Shown here piece after piece: positions 1 through 10,822 of a stretch of DNA of 64,000 bases; position 1 is the first letter of the stretch; the number at the start of each line of letters is the position of its first letter. The stretch spans positions 687,001 to 751,000 of the forward strand of contig NC_045142.1 in NCBI RefSeq assembly GCF_008831285.2, in the 5' to 3' direction. The translations under genes were made by a program, and so were the position numbers. This DNA comes from Nymphaea colorata. Taxonomy: Eukaryota; Streptophyta; Magnoliopsida; Nymphaeales; Nymphaeaceae. The notes under the pieces are model-generated. The model searched no databases and had not been told where the DNA came from. It saw only the letters and a program-made list of their open reading frames with translations.

Positions 1-2490
1 TGTTGGCTGAGACCAAGCTAGTATTAGCCGAACAATGGCCCAAAGGGTCGTATGAAGACAAAACATCATCCCCAATTTGTTAAAAAGAACAAGTGGGCAT
101 CATGTTTAGCTGGAGATTCTCATGTTAAGGGGGAAAAGCTGGAGATTCTCATGTTAATGGGGGAAAAGAATAGGAGACAAAGATGGCCCACCCCACTCTT
201 CATTCATTCACTTTCTCATGATTGAACGAACAGAAGGGCTTTTTTTTTTCTTTGAATCTTATTGTTTCTATCATTCAATTCACCTCAAATGATAGAAGTT
301 GAACACCATGCATGGGCCAACCCCAAATTCCATCGAGCAGTTCATCCAAGTCTCATCCAGCCAAGCAAATTAATAATGGACCACATGGCCCGCCGCTAAT
401 GGCCGGCTGTGGCCATGCATGTGGAATGAGAATGCTTGTTCGGGCATTTCAGCTTGAATCGGCGGAGTTAGATGACATTATAGTATAAGGTTACACTGGA
501 TTACCCTATAACGACTCAGCCTACCGAACTCAGACCCTTAGAATTGGACTTCTAATAGTTTTGGTTCAAGCCCTTAAAAGGTATGGGGACCTCTTAAGAA
601 CTCCCTTTTTTAAAATACTTTACAATCTTCAATATATAAATAACTAAGCTCTCAAAAGTAAGCAGGCCTTGATTTTTGGATCGGCTTGACCGAGCAACGG
701 TGAAATGCAAATAATACGAAAAACATTAGAAACTCCGTCTTTTTATATTTCAATAAAATCATGCAATTTTAAAAACTTGGCGAACGCAAAAACTTTAGCC
801 TAGCCAAACGCCAAAACGGTGAAAGTAGATCGGATATGTCCTACATAAGGTTTAAATCCATCCCATAGTTTTGGGTCTAAAATGGGAATGTATATCAAAA
901 TTGGAGGACAAGACGTCCCCTAAATACAAAAACCCACAAGCAAGCAAAGTGGGATTTTAATTTTTAGCCGGGGTTGGATCAAGTAACTTGGATCAGGTTG
1001 TGACTGGATTAAGAATTCCAACCCGGTTGGCAATTTGTACGTGTAAGCTGTAAAGGAGGGAGGATATTACCATGGATTCTGATCCAATCCAACTCTCCCT
1101 GCCTGCTATGACCTATGTGCTGCTGACGGAGAATGTGAAGGTCAAGCCACCACCGGGCAGTTTTATAATCCGGAAATCTTCTGGACCGTCGATCGGCGCA
1201 AGGTTGATACCGTGGGATGGCAAGTGCAGTTCCCGTGGGGCCAACGCCGGTTCACGGGACGCTGAGACGACCTCGCTTTCAGACAGTTCTGGTGACGGTA
1301 CAATCTTGGCCGCATGTCCCATTTACATGAGTGACGTTGTTCTCATTCAACACCCTTTAACACACTCGTGCACCGGAGCGACAGAAACTTCCAGTTCAAG
1401 TGCCCCCATTCCATTACTTCCCAAAACAAGAAGCGAATTCTAGCTCAAAAAGTTGTCGAAAACTGCAAATTTCCATCCACAAATACAAGAACAATCTTAA
1501 ATTTCGTTGTTGTTAGACTCAGAGAGCTCCGCCTGAATTTTGAAGATAAAAGCGAAAGAATGAATGAGCTTTTTACTGTTTTGCATGCAGGAAGACGGCA
1601 AGGGAAACGACAGGGGACGTCCCGTAGCCATCCACGAACCCGCTCGCTTGCCTTTGTGGATAGCAGCTGTAACGCATCGATGAAGCCTTGACACGTACTG
1701 ACTTGGACTTCCGGCGCACTTTCATACGCGCCGGAGGCAGCTGAACTCTGACCACCTCCGTGCAGTCAACCCCGGAAAAGAAGAAGCCTGGTCGCCCAAA
1801 CGGCTTCCAGGGGTTGATTAGTCACATGAAATTGGCCAAAAATGAAACTAACAAATTGATTGTAAGAAGCTCACACTGGCAACCAAGGAAAGAGCCACAG
1901 TTCCAACAACGCGTCACGGGTGGCATAGGGCCCTCTAGCTGTAAGTAGTAAGATGAAAATGTCCGAAAAATGTTATTGTCTTTAATCAGAAAGACCATTC
2001 GGTCCCCAACTGCCACATCTTCCGCCGGTGGCTCAGAGAACAAAAAAAAAAAAAGTCAGAAAAAGACAACCATGTCCTTCATTTATTTATGTGGGGGCTG
2101 AAAAGCCCTAATATTTAATTAACCAGTTGGCTGGCTGGATAGGGGGGGGGGCCATCGAAATTTACGTTGTTGCCCTTCGCCATTCTCTTTAAATACCTCT
2201 CCAGATCTCGCACTTCCCCGGTCAGGTGAATGAATCTTTTATCACATTCTCCTGCGACATGTTACGGAAATAGCCTCGAAAATGCGTCTGTTCGAGAGAA
2301 GCAGGGTAGGGGTAAAACGGTCACCTTCGACAAATAACTAAATTACGTTGCAAGTTTAACAATCTGACCTGTTGACAGCGGGAAGATCGAGGCACACTGA
2401 GAACTCTGGTCCAATTACCTAAATACACCTAAACTCGGGGCCGATGGACACGCGTCATATGAGTCACGACCTTCCGTACGGAGGGGTAAT
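1..2490. other. Intergenic region upstream of the FLA gene
   Basis: No recognisable gene. It contains T-runs, a G-run near 2142-2150 and an AT-rich body. Around 1050-1350 composition becomes richer in GC, and open frames run on both strands: plus 1072-1443, with a favourable CCATGG start, and minus 1113-1322. Neither translation resembles a family I know. The last few hundred bases before 2490 are presumably FLA promoter sequence. Confidence 0.5.
1072..1443 (+). CDS. Unrecognised small ORF, possible orphan or chance ORF
   Basis: This is a 123-codon open frame with an ATG in good plant context (ACCATGG). The stretch is locally richer in GC than its surroundings. The product is Ser/Thr/Pro-rich with no signal peptide, membrane segment or domain that I recognise. 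An antisense frame (1113-1322) is open over the same bases, so openness alone is weak evidence. It could be an orphan gene, a fragment of a decayed gene on either strand, or chance. No TATA-like element or splice context helps decide. Confidence 0.15.
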   Translation: MDSDPIQLSLPAMTYVLLTENVKVKPPPGSFIIRKSSGPSIGARLIPWDGKCSSRGANAGSRDAETTSLSDSSGDGTILAACPIYMSDVVLIQHPLTHSCTGATETSSSSAPIPLLPKTRSEF

Positions 2491-2497
2491 TTCGACA

Positions 2498-2505
2498 TAT
2501 AAAAA
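2498..2505 (+). promoter_or_regulatory. Probable TATA box of the FLA gene
   Basis: TATAAAAA lies about 157 bp before the FLA start codon. It is the only good TATA match in the proximal upstream region. Transcription would start near 2530, giving a leader of about 125 nt that includes an A/T-only stretch at about 2546-2580. Confidence 0.5.
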
Positions 2506-2654
2506 GCTGCAGAGCTTTTCGTAATCCGACCAGAAAAGGATCAGATAAAATAAATAAGAAAATAAATATAATAAATAAAACCCTTTTTCTTGGCGCTCAC
2601 TCTGCTCCCACTCGCGCGCGCACTCGGAAGCCCGCTGCGCTTGCTCGCCGGAAA

Positions 2655-3926
2655 ATGCCGCCGCTGCCGGAGTCCGGAGTCCGACGTCGCTTCGCTGCCG
2701 TGATTGGGGTCGTCCTCTTGTTGTTTTCCCGCGCCGTCGGCTTCAACGTCACGACATTCCTCTCGTCCTTCCCCGACTTTTCCACCTTCAACCACCTCCT
2801 CGCAACCACCGAAGTTGCCGGAGATCTCGACCGCCGGTCGTCTCTCACAATTCTTGCGGTGCCCAACCACCTCCTCGACTCCACCAGCCTCGGCAGGCTC
2901 CCTTCCGCCCAGATCTCCGACGTCCTGCGCTACCACGTCCTCCTCCAGTACCTAGACTGGACGGCGCTCCGTCAGATCCCGGCGTCCGGGAAGCTCGTTG
3001 CGACGCTCTACCAGACGACCGGCCGCGCTGAGGCGAACCTCGGGGCGGTAAACATCACGCACGACCCCTTGACGGGAAACGTCACTGTGCGGCCGCCGGG
3101 CGCCTTCGCCCCCTCGAACGCCACAGTCGTCTCGCTGATACGCGCCGTCCCCTACTCCGTGGCGGTGTACGCCGTCGACGGCCTGCTCCTGCCTTCGGGA
3201 TACGGTCTCTCGGCGTCGGAGAGCCGCCCGCAGGTGCATATCAACATCACCGGCGTGCTGATCGGCGCGAAGGACTTCAACGTCGTGGCGGCGATGCTGG
3301 CGGCCTCGGGCGTCACGGCGGAGTTCGAGAACGACGAGCAGGGAGCCGGGATCACAGCCTTTCTCCCGACGGACGACGCCTTCACCGACCTATCGGCGCA
3401 GCGCCTGCAGAGCCTCCCGGCGGACACGAAGGCGGTGGTGCTCAAGTATCACGTCCTCCACTCCTACTACCCCCTCGGCTCCCTGCAATCGATCGTCAAT
3501 CCCGTGCAACCAACGCTTGCGACGGAGGAGAAGGGCGCCGGAAGCTTCACACTTAACATCACCAGGGCCAACGGATCCGTCGCCCTCGACACCGGAATCG
3601 TTCAGGCAGCAATCACGCAGACGGTCTACGACCAGAAGCCGGTGGCGATCTTCGGCATCTCGAACGTGCTCCTTCCCAGAGAGGTCTTCGGCTCCGGGCA
3701 GGTCGACCAGAGCACGCCGGTAAGCGGCCCCCCCGATTACTCGTCGGCCCCTACAGAACGCCCCGCACAATCACCCGGTGCCGCCATTTCCCCGACGAGC
3801 GAGGTGCCCCCGATCGGGAGCCTTGGAGGCGTGTCGAGTAGCGCCGGCGGCGGCGGAGAAGAGCGAAGCGTCGTCGTCGCCGGGATTTTGGGGTTTTTAG
3901 GGTTGTGGTGGATCGCCGCCTTGTGA
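2655..3926 (+). CDS. FLA4: Fasciclin-like arabinogalactan protein, FLA4/SOS5 type
   Basis: This is an intronless gene of 423 codons. The start is chosen for its gaaaATGcc context and because it opens a signal peptide (residues 1-29: Arg stretch, then a hydrophobic core). Two FAS1 domains follow, about 30-178 and 195-340. Each has the YH core motif (RYHVLL near 92-97; KYHVLH near 264-269), and the second has PTDDAF near 238-243. NxT/S sequons occur at 31, 133, 142, 155, 197, 301 and 306. A Pro/Ser/Thr/Ala-rich arabinogalactan stretch (about 346-390) precedes a hydrophobic tail (405-423) typical of GPI anchoring. Known: FLA4/SOS5 acts at the cell wall/plasma membrane in cell expansion and salt tolerance. 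The length (about 420 aa), two FAS1 domains and lack of introns fit FLA4; the exact paralogue is inferred from remembered family sequence. Codon third positions are overwhelmingly G/C, unlike the other genes here. Confidence 0.9.
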   Translation: MPPLPESGVRRRFAAVIGVVLLLFSRAVGFNVTTFLSSFPDFSTFNHLLATTEVAGDLDRRSSLTILAVPNHLLDSTSLGRLPSAQISDVLRYHVLLQYLDWTALRQIPASGKLVATLYQTTGRAEANLGAVNITHDPLTGNVTVRPPGAFAPSNATVVSLIRAVPYSVAVYAVDGLLLPSGYGLSASESRPQVHINITGVLIGAKDFNVVAAMLAASGVTAEFENDEQGAGITAFLPTDDAFTDLSAQRLQSLPADTKAVVLKYHVLHSYYPLGSLQSIVNPVQPTLATEEKGAGSFTLNITRANGSVALDTGIVQAAITQTVYDQKPVAIFGISNVLLPREVFGSGQVDQSTPVSGPPDYSSAPTERPAQSPGAAISPTSEVPPIGSLGGVSSSAGGGGEERSVVVAGILGFLGLWWIAAL

Positions 3927-4268
3927 AAACGATTCCCGGTTTCCCATTTTTTTCATTTTTTTTCGCATTAAAATTTTATTATATATGCTGCAAAAAAGCA
4001 GTGATTTTTTTTTCTTTTTTGTGATTCGAATTTTTTGTACTCGAAATAACGAGGAATTTTTTGGGCTTTTTTTTTTTCTCTAGTTATTTTATTTTATTTT
4101 ACGGTATAGAATTGTTGATTTGTGGAAGAGAAAAGAAAATTCTGGATCTTCAAAACTCTTGTTTCTTTTGCTTGTCAGAAGAATTTTGGATTTTCCAGGA
4201 CTTTGGTCTTTTGGGTGGCACCGAGATCCCAATTAGTCCAGCCACAAGCCGAAATGAACGGCAGAGTG

Positions 4269-4340
4269 CGTTTGGCATCAGCGCTGGCAGCATGATCAAG
4301 TTCATGAAAAGTGGGATCAATTTCAGTCTAGTGCCAAACG
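4269..4340. repeat. Short foldback element with 9-bp inverted repeats
   Basis: CGTTTGGCA at 4269-4277 is matched by its exact reverse complement at 4332-4340. The GTTTGGCA end is reminiscent of MITE termini. At 72 bp the element is very short and no target duplication is evident, so it may be an internally deleted MITE or chance. Confidence 0.25.
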
Positions 4341-7300
4341 GGGGTCCACTTTGGTCGAGTTTTTAAGATGAGAGAGGAGAGGGTAGAGAGAATGAGGCAA
4401 AGGAGAAAGGCTTTTAGGCTGGGAAGATGGTCCCTTTTAGGATGTGGGACCCGGAACCAACTGGCAATTCCCTTCTCCTTTGGATTTTTTTCACGCTATA
4501 TTCCATTACAGGGTACACAACAACCCCTAGTTTTTTGGTGATGTTGCAAAGGTGCGTCTTAGTTTCAATGTATTTCGTTTAACCATCTCTTATCTTCTCT
4601 TCTCTTCTCTTCGGTGTGTGTGTATCTCTAAATTAGTTTTAATTTTAAACTATAGTTAGAAGGGGTGGTAGTGCACAAGGACAAGTGCTCTGAAGAACTC
4701 GGGATTGAGTACTTGCTTGCCTGTTTCATGAACTACTCACCTTAACATAAAATAAAAAACTATAATTAAAAGTATGAAAAAGATTAATTGGTATAAAAAG
4801 TGCCAGGGCAACCAATTTGTCAAATCCACACAACTCAAAGATGAACTTGAAATTCTTTGTGTGTGTGTGTTGGGACTTTCTCTTACATCAATGAGCTCCA
4901 AAAGCTCCCAATCAATCATGGAGCTGCTGGGCATTCCTAGAGAGCCCAGCGATCAAAGTGGGCTTTGCAAATGGATCGGGTGAGGTCCGAATTTGATGCT
5001 CCTGGCTTTTGGCTTTTTATAGATATGGACCATAAGAATAATTCTTGGGATATCTTTTGTGTTGGGTTTAGTTTCGCATGCTTATGTCAATTCAATACAT
5101 GGATCAATGTTTTTTCCTTTCCTTCCATAATCTAGGCAATCCAAAAAAAGTCACATGGTGGAAAACCCAGTTTTGTATAAAATTGGCTTTTTGAAAAATT
5201 AAGATTTTTAATAAGTTTATAAAACATATTTTTGCATCCAAATCACTTTTTTTTTTTTTTTTGAATAACTTGGAGGGCAAGGTTAATCACTCTCATTTTG
5301 AAAACCAGCCAGAATGAGATGTGACTTCCAGTCCCCTAACATTCCCTTTTGACTCCGAATCATTGTAGAAAATTCGCTACATACATGCCCACCATTTGGT
5401 AATAATTCCAGAAACAGACTTCACGTTTTTTAAAGTTTTTAGACCAACCAATGTTTTTTTTTTCTTTTTGTTTCTTTGGTACAGTACCGTGGAGCTGGTT
5501 ATGTCTAACAGGAAAAGGCAACTTTTGCTGGCCTACTTTTCACTATTATTTTTATCTCTTAACTGTAGTTAAAAGCCCGGCTAAATTATTAGAGCGGCAG
5601 TTATACCATGTTTGGTTTTTATAAACTTACAAGGCAAACAAAGAAAAGGATAGATCGTCGCCACTTTTAACCAGAGGCCAATTGGCCGCTTGACAGCAAA
5701 AGTTTGCTACTTATTGACAAATTCAAATGCATGAAGCCAGCTTTTTAGTTTATAGCCAAAACTTAGGACTAGAACTGAAGTTTACTTTTACACGAATATT
5801 TGATTTGAAATCATGATGGTGAAACGTATTTATTGTGAAATGATTATCTTTCCGAAATCCAAGTCTCGTAGGAAGCCAATCTGTTGATACTCCACTTTAT
5901 GATATTTCACCCAAAAAAAAAAACAGTTTGTAGTCGCAAATCACAGTAACCTTCTAAGTTGACTAAATAATTCACACAAACATGCATTGAAAAATATTGA
6001 AACATAAGAAAAGTAATACTCTACCTTTAATAAAATGGGATTTCTTTTCAACAAAGAGAATTGTCACAAAAACATTTAAATTGATCTCTCTCACTCTCTC
6101 TCATATGCCAAATCATGACGAAACCAGCCAAAAAAAAATTGTGGATTGTGAACAACACTTCTCTGATTTTTTTTTTTTTGGCGGCAGAATGGTCTTTCAC
6201 AATATATCTTCCTCTTTTCCGTTCATGAAATGGGTGTTTGTAAATTTTTTTTATAAATTTAAGCACTTTTCTGTAATTTTACAAATATTAGGTATCGCCA
6301 TATAGCTTTAGCAAAATTTGAGTTTTTTTTTTTTTTTAATTTTCCGCTCACACCATCTATATGGTCTCATTATAATAAAAATAAGAACAGACTCAGTTAC
6401 TTTTTTTTTTTTTTTCATAACCACATGGTGCTCACATCAGCCTCACAAAATTTGTTTATTTTTATGTTAATGTTTTGATATATTTGATTGTTTATATATA
6501 TATATATAGGTATCAATAAAACATTACAGTTATTGAACAAGTGCCCCTCCATCCAAAATTTCAGGTTCTATGAAGGTCGAGGTCTGCTTTCCGTTTAAAA
6601 CAAGAAGGGTTTGCGGTTTCTCACAAAATTTTAAGTCATCCAATACATGGCAGAATCTAGTAGCTTAGAAATCATTTGTTCCTGGATGAAAAGCTTGCTA
6701 ATAGTTGTGCTTCTTGTACCATGTATAGAAAATTAATTGTGAAACAGATACTCATTTTCTTCTATGATGAGGTATTTTCTTGGGAAAATGATAAAGAAAA
6801 AGATGCCTCTCAATAGAATCCTCCGTAAGTCACAGGCTCTGTTATCCTCCATGAACGTCGAGGCCTGAGTTCCGCAATGGAGCGAAGCTTTTTTGGCAGT
6901 GATAGATTGAACATCTACGTGAAAGAGATTCGAACTTTAAAAAATTTGTTTTTGAAAAAAAAAAAAAAAAAAACCAAACTTCTGATTGAATTCAATTCAA
7001 TAGATGCCATGAATCTTTCGAGAAAATGGTTCGGCATTCAATCGATCTGATTTTGATATTCGCGCTCTTAATATTCAATCCCTCCAATATTCTTCTTGCA
7101 TGTCAGGTGGGCGATAGAACTCAACATTCGAGAGTTACATCATATAATATGGTCAGTTATGTTGTCAATATATACACTAATGATACTTTTAGACTTAAAT
7201 TTCATCTTACAATTAAATCATGGATTCATGCATGTACACAACGCCAACTTGGTGATGATAAAAAAAGCGGGTTTGGATCAAGGACAGATCCAAAACAGCC

Positions 7301-8939
7301 AAAATTGAAGGAGAACCGCCAAATCATGACTTCAAAAGGATCCGATATTTGCTGTTGATTGGAGTATTCCCCACGCAAATGATCTTGATGCGTAGTGTCA
7401 TGATGGTGTGACCGCCCATCGGTAAAATGGATGGTGGAGATTTTGGATACCTTTAGAAGTATGATTTGCAAAGTTACATTCTGATACACAACCACCAAGA
7501 CTTAACGGTTCTGCAATGGCTTCTGTGGTTTGAGTGTGGTGTCCAACACCTTGTTGGAACACTACTCACACGGCAATTTTGCAGTAAGGGGGCGCTTTGT
7601 GACGAGAAATGTGAAGGGTTTGGATTTATGTAAGATATCTAACTAAAGTCAAAGACATTCAAATTTGGATTCAACTAATATTTGGATATGAAACTAATTA
7701 CAACCCTTTTGCATTTGAATCCGAATCCGAGCATGAATACAATCTGAATTCAAGTATGGTTAAATTTCTGCTTCGTGCTTGTTGGGTTCGAATTCCGCTG
7801 GCTGCAAGATCACATCTTCTTATTACTATGAACATGAAAAGAGATAGAAGAAGATAGCAAGACTTACTTATGCCCACCCAGCTAGGGGTTAGACTTAAGA
7901 CATTCAAGTCGAAGAAGGTCGCATATGAGAGCAGCTGGTCTGGTAAGTATCTGTTCTATCAAACAAAGGTTGGATGGCTTTGAAAACCAAAGAACCAATC
8001 TTGTACCAAAAAAAAAATTGATAAAGATCTCAAGTAGTTCAGGTCAGATGTTGTCTATGCACCAAATCTAAGAAGATTATAGCCGAAACTTTTTCTTGTT
8101 CCATTTGAACTTCTGGTTGATTTTTAATGGCCATTTGCCCGCGCCTTGCCATTGTGGATCGATCCAAGTGGTCTGCCATGTTGGTCATGGTCAGTCAGAA
8201 GTGCACATATTCAAAATTCATGAACTCTTTGAGTCCTTCCAAAAGGAGTTGCAGGCCTCACATACTGTGCTAAGGGGCAGCTTGTGACTGACCCAAGGAT
8301 CAGCCAAGCCAAGCCACTAGGGCAAGTGTGGCATGATTCCCTACTTTGTGGGCACTTTGGCATCTTATGAAAAGTGGTTGCAAGAAAGAACAAGAGGTGT
8401 ATGTTAATCCTGCTTGAACAGATCCAGACAAGGAGAAGGACAAGTGCACATCAATAGGCCACAGAAGCCATGTGAGTGTGTTTGCAATTAGATAATCCAA
8501 GGGCCTCGAGGCATTGCAGGGATACTGGCCATGTGGCCGGGCGGGATTGCATGAGCATGTTTTTCGCCGTGAATCGATTCAAGCCAGGTTGCAGGCGTGC
8601 CGCAGCTTTTCGCAGTTAAATGGTTGTTGTGTGCCGCAACTCAAGATCTACATTGCAAGGCAAGCTAGGCATATCTGTACTTTGGATGATACTAAACCAC
8701 CATGGCATCTCTTTCTCTTCTACCTTTCTTCTCTTGGTGTGGTGAGTGAGACAGACTTCAATCCTAACAAAGACTTTTAGCATCAGTGATTGCTTTGCGT
8801 GATACTAAAACCATGTTAGAGATCAGATTTTCAGCATTGGAATTCGCTGTTGGTAGTTTGTTTTGATGTGAAAAGCGGGTTTATGACAATGATCTTTGCA
8901 TCTTATGTAAGGCTGAAATCGGTGAACTTCACCCAGATC

Positions 8940-9115
8940 CGTCAAGATCTTAGAACTGCATATCTGAAGTCGGACGATCCATGGTTTTTATAATGTAATG
9001 CGGGCCTCAAATCAAGTCAGCAGTTGTGAAATCCACTGTTTGCTTAATTCAACAGCAGATTTCACCTAATGCTGAACTGAAATCAGCATGGGATCTCAGA
9101 TCCGAGGGTCCTATG
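8940..9115. repeat. Dispersed repeat related to the 26250-26745 element
   Basis: Bases 8976-9000 match 26602-26626 at 24 of 25 positions. Similarity continues through a shared TTGTGAAATCC core and a 'cttcaacaatgg/attcaacagcag' segment. This appears to be a decayed copy of the TIR element at 26250-26745. I could not find clear termini for this copy. Confidence 0.5.
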
Positions 9116-9402
9116 GACTATAAGATGGCCCAGTCCCAAAGTAGCCAGATCAACAAACAAACATGCTAGAATCATACTTGTTTACCTTGGCATCAAGGTG
9201 ATCATTTTGTCTCACCTTGGCATATCAATAATATTCTCATCCGTTACTCTTTTAGGGCTCGTTTGACAGCAGGGAAGAGAACATCCGCATTCTAAATCAT
9301 GTGTTCGCCTCCACCATGCTAAGCACTTACAAAAAAATGATTGAGCACTTCATATTAATGCCAGGTTCGCTTTCGTCTGTGTCATGTAATCATAGCCATA
9401 AG

Positions 9403-9480
9403 CAGTGGCGGAGCCTCATGAACTGCCCACACTAGCCTCACAAAGTTTTCTTATTTTTTATGTTGATGCTTATATATATA
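9403..9480 (+). repeat. hAT-type terminal fragment
   Basis: Begins CAGTGGCGGAGCC, the typical start of many plant hAT elements. It continues with a 'gcccacactagcc' block resembling the 5' end of the hAT relic at 34120 and fragments at 28933 and 59911. No matching 3' end was found nearby, so it is a fragment. Confidence 0.45.
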
Positions 9481-10380
9481 AGCTAAAGTGGCCAGAAGGA
9501 TATGGAAACTTATAGAAGAAGCTCAAGTTGAGCATCATCCTCTAGCGATAGCCTAGAGCTGATCTATATATGCATGTCAGACTAACTTGCATGAACAACC
9601 AATGTTGTAAAAATCGGTTTCTGAACCGAATCAGCTGAACCCATTGTGCATATGCAGCCGAAAATGCTCAAAAGATTTTGGGAAAATATAAATGAAAAAG
9701 CTAATTTAAAATTAGTTGAAATAATAAAAAATAAATTTATTTAAAGAAATAGTAAAATATTGACATGCTGCACTCTTAAATAGGCCACTGAATCAAAAAA
9801 GTCCAACTTAAGCTGATTCTGGCTGCATTGCAATAAACACATAATTTTGATATTGGGAAGCTACACCCAGACCAAGATGCCTGTATGTATGCTAGTCGAC
9901 TCATTCAAGTGGGGAAATAACTCAAATATTCCAATTAGGAACTGGGAATGGAGAGTGGGAACACAGATTGGGGTCGAAACGTTATTAGTACAGGTGATTT
10001 GATTATCACAAGTTTGGTAGATCTGGATCTGTTGTGCAGATACAGAAAATTTGAGTTTATTCTGATCCAATTCATATGGATTTCCAGAGTTCACTGCTCC
10101 AAGACAACACAAACTCAAACAAACAGAGGTCTTTGAGAGGTACGTAAGAAAGATCCGAACTTGCCCATCCAAATATGAAGAAAAGTTATCCATTTTCCAT
10201 CTCGAACATATCGAGTGAACCAGGACCAATGTATCCAGATCAATTCCATATCACATACTTTTCTCAAAAGATGGGAGCTATCAAATTGGATTCTGTCCGA
10301 ACTGTTATAAGGGCTATAGTCGGTTGATCCACCATGCCCCAGTACCGATCCAATCAAAATTGAACCACCGACTCGTTGTT
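9481..10380. other. Intergenic; no gene recognised
   Basis: AT-rich sequence with short chance frames on both strands. I see no domain, RNA gene or repeat boundary. Confidence 0.5.
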
Positions 10381-10822
10381 AGGGCTGTATACGAGCGAAC
10401 CCGAGCTTGGTCAGCTCAAAAAACTCGAGCTCGAGCTCGGCTCAAAAAACTCGAGCTCGAGCTCGGCTCGAACTCGGTTCGAGCTCCCTATAACAAGCTC
10501 GAGCTCGACTCAACTACACAAAATCGAGTTTGAGCTCGACTCATTTATCCCATTTAACTCGCATAGGCATTAACTCATGTAAGCGTTAACTCGTTCAACT
10601 CGTGTAAGCGTGAACCCGTATAACTTGTGAAACCGGTTTTACCAATATTATATGGAGTACCGATTTGTGAGTTGAGTCGAGTATGAACGAGTCGAGTTGC
10701 TGAAACTCTTATCATTTCGAGTATGATTATAAGGTAGAACTAGGCTCTTTTATAAACGAGCCGAGTTTTTTCGAGCGAGTTCGAGTCGAGCCCAAGTCGG
10801 CTCGACTTGTTGTGCAGCCGGA
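10381..10822. mobile_element. GAGCTCG-rich non-autonomous DNA element
   Basis: Starts AGGGCTGTATACGAGC and ends with sequence whose reverse complement begins CGGCTGCACAACAAG. Between are multiple copies of CTCGAGCTCG (about 10416-10512) and related Arg/Ser-coding GAGTCGAG strings. It has no coding capacity. Arrays of GAGCTCG motifs between GGGCTG-type ends are typical of common plant MITE-like repeats. No clean target duplication was seen, so exact ends are uncertain. A related, more degraded stretch lies at about 46490-46905. Confidence 0.5.

Larger units (their letters stand above)
3927..9402. other. Intergenic, AT-rich; no gene recognised
   Basis: Contains many T- and A-runs (for example 5249-5262, 6319-6338, 6955-6973). 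There is a short region bounded by a perfect 9-bp inverted repeat (4269-4340), and a fragment near 6421-6480 related to the hAT-type repeats described below. Short open frames such as 7026-7358 have no recognisable domain. Nothing resembles an RNA gene. Confidence 0.5.

Noticed and set aside
3390-3770. Antisense frames under the FLA gene
   Set aside because: High GC removes stop codons on the opposite strand; the FAS1 protein on the plus strand explains the region.
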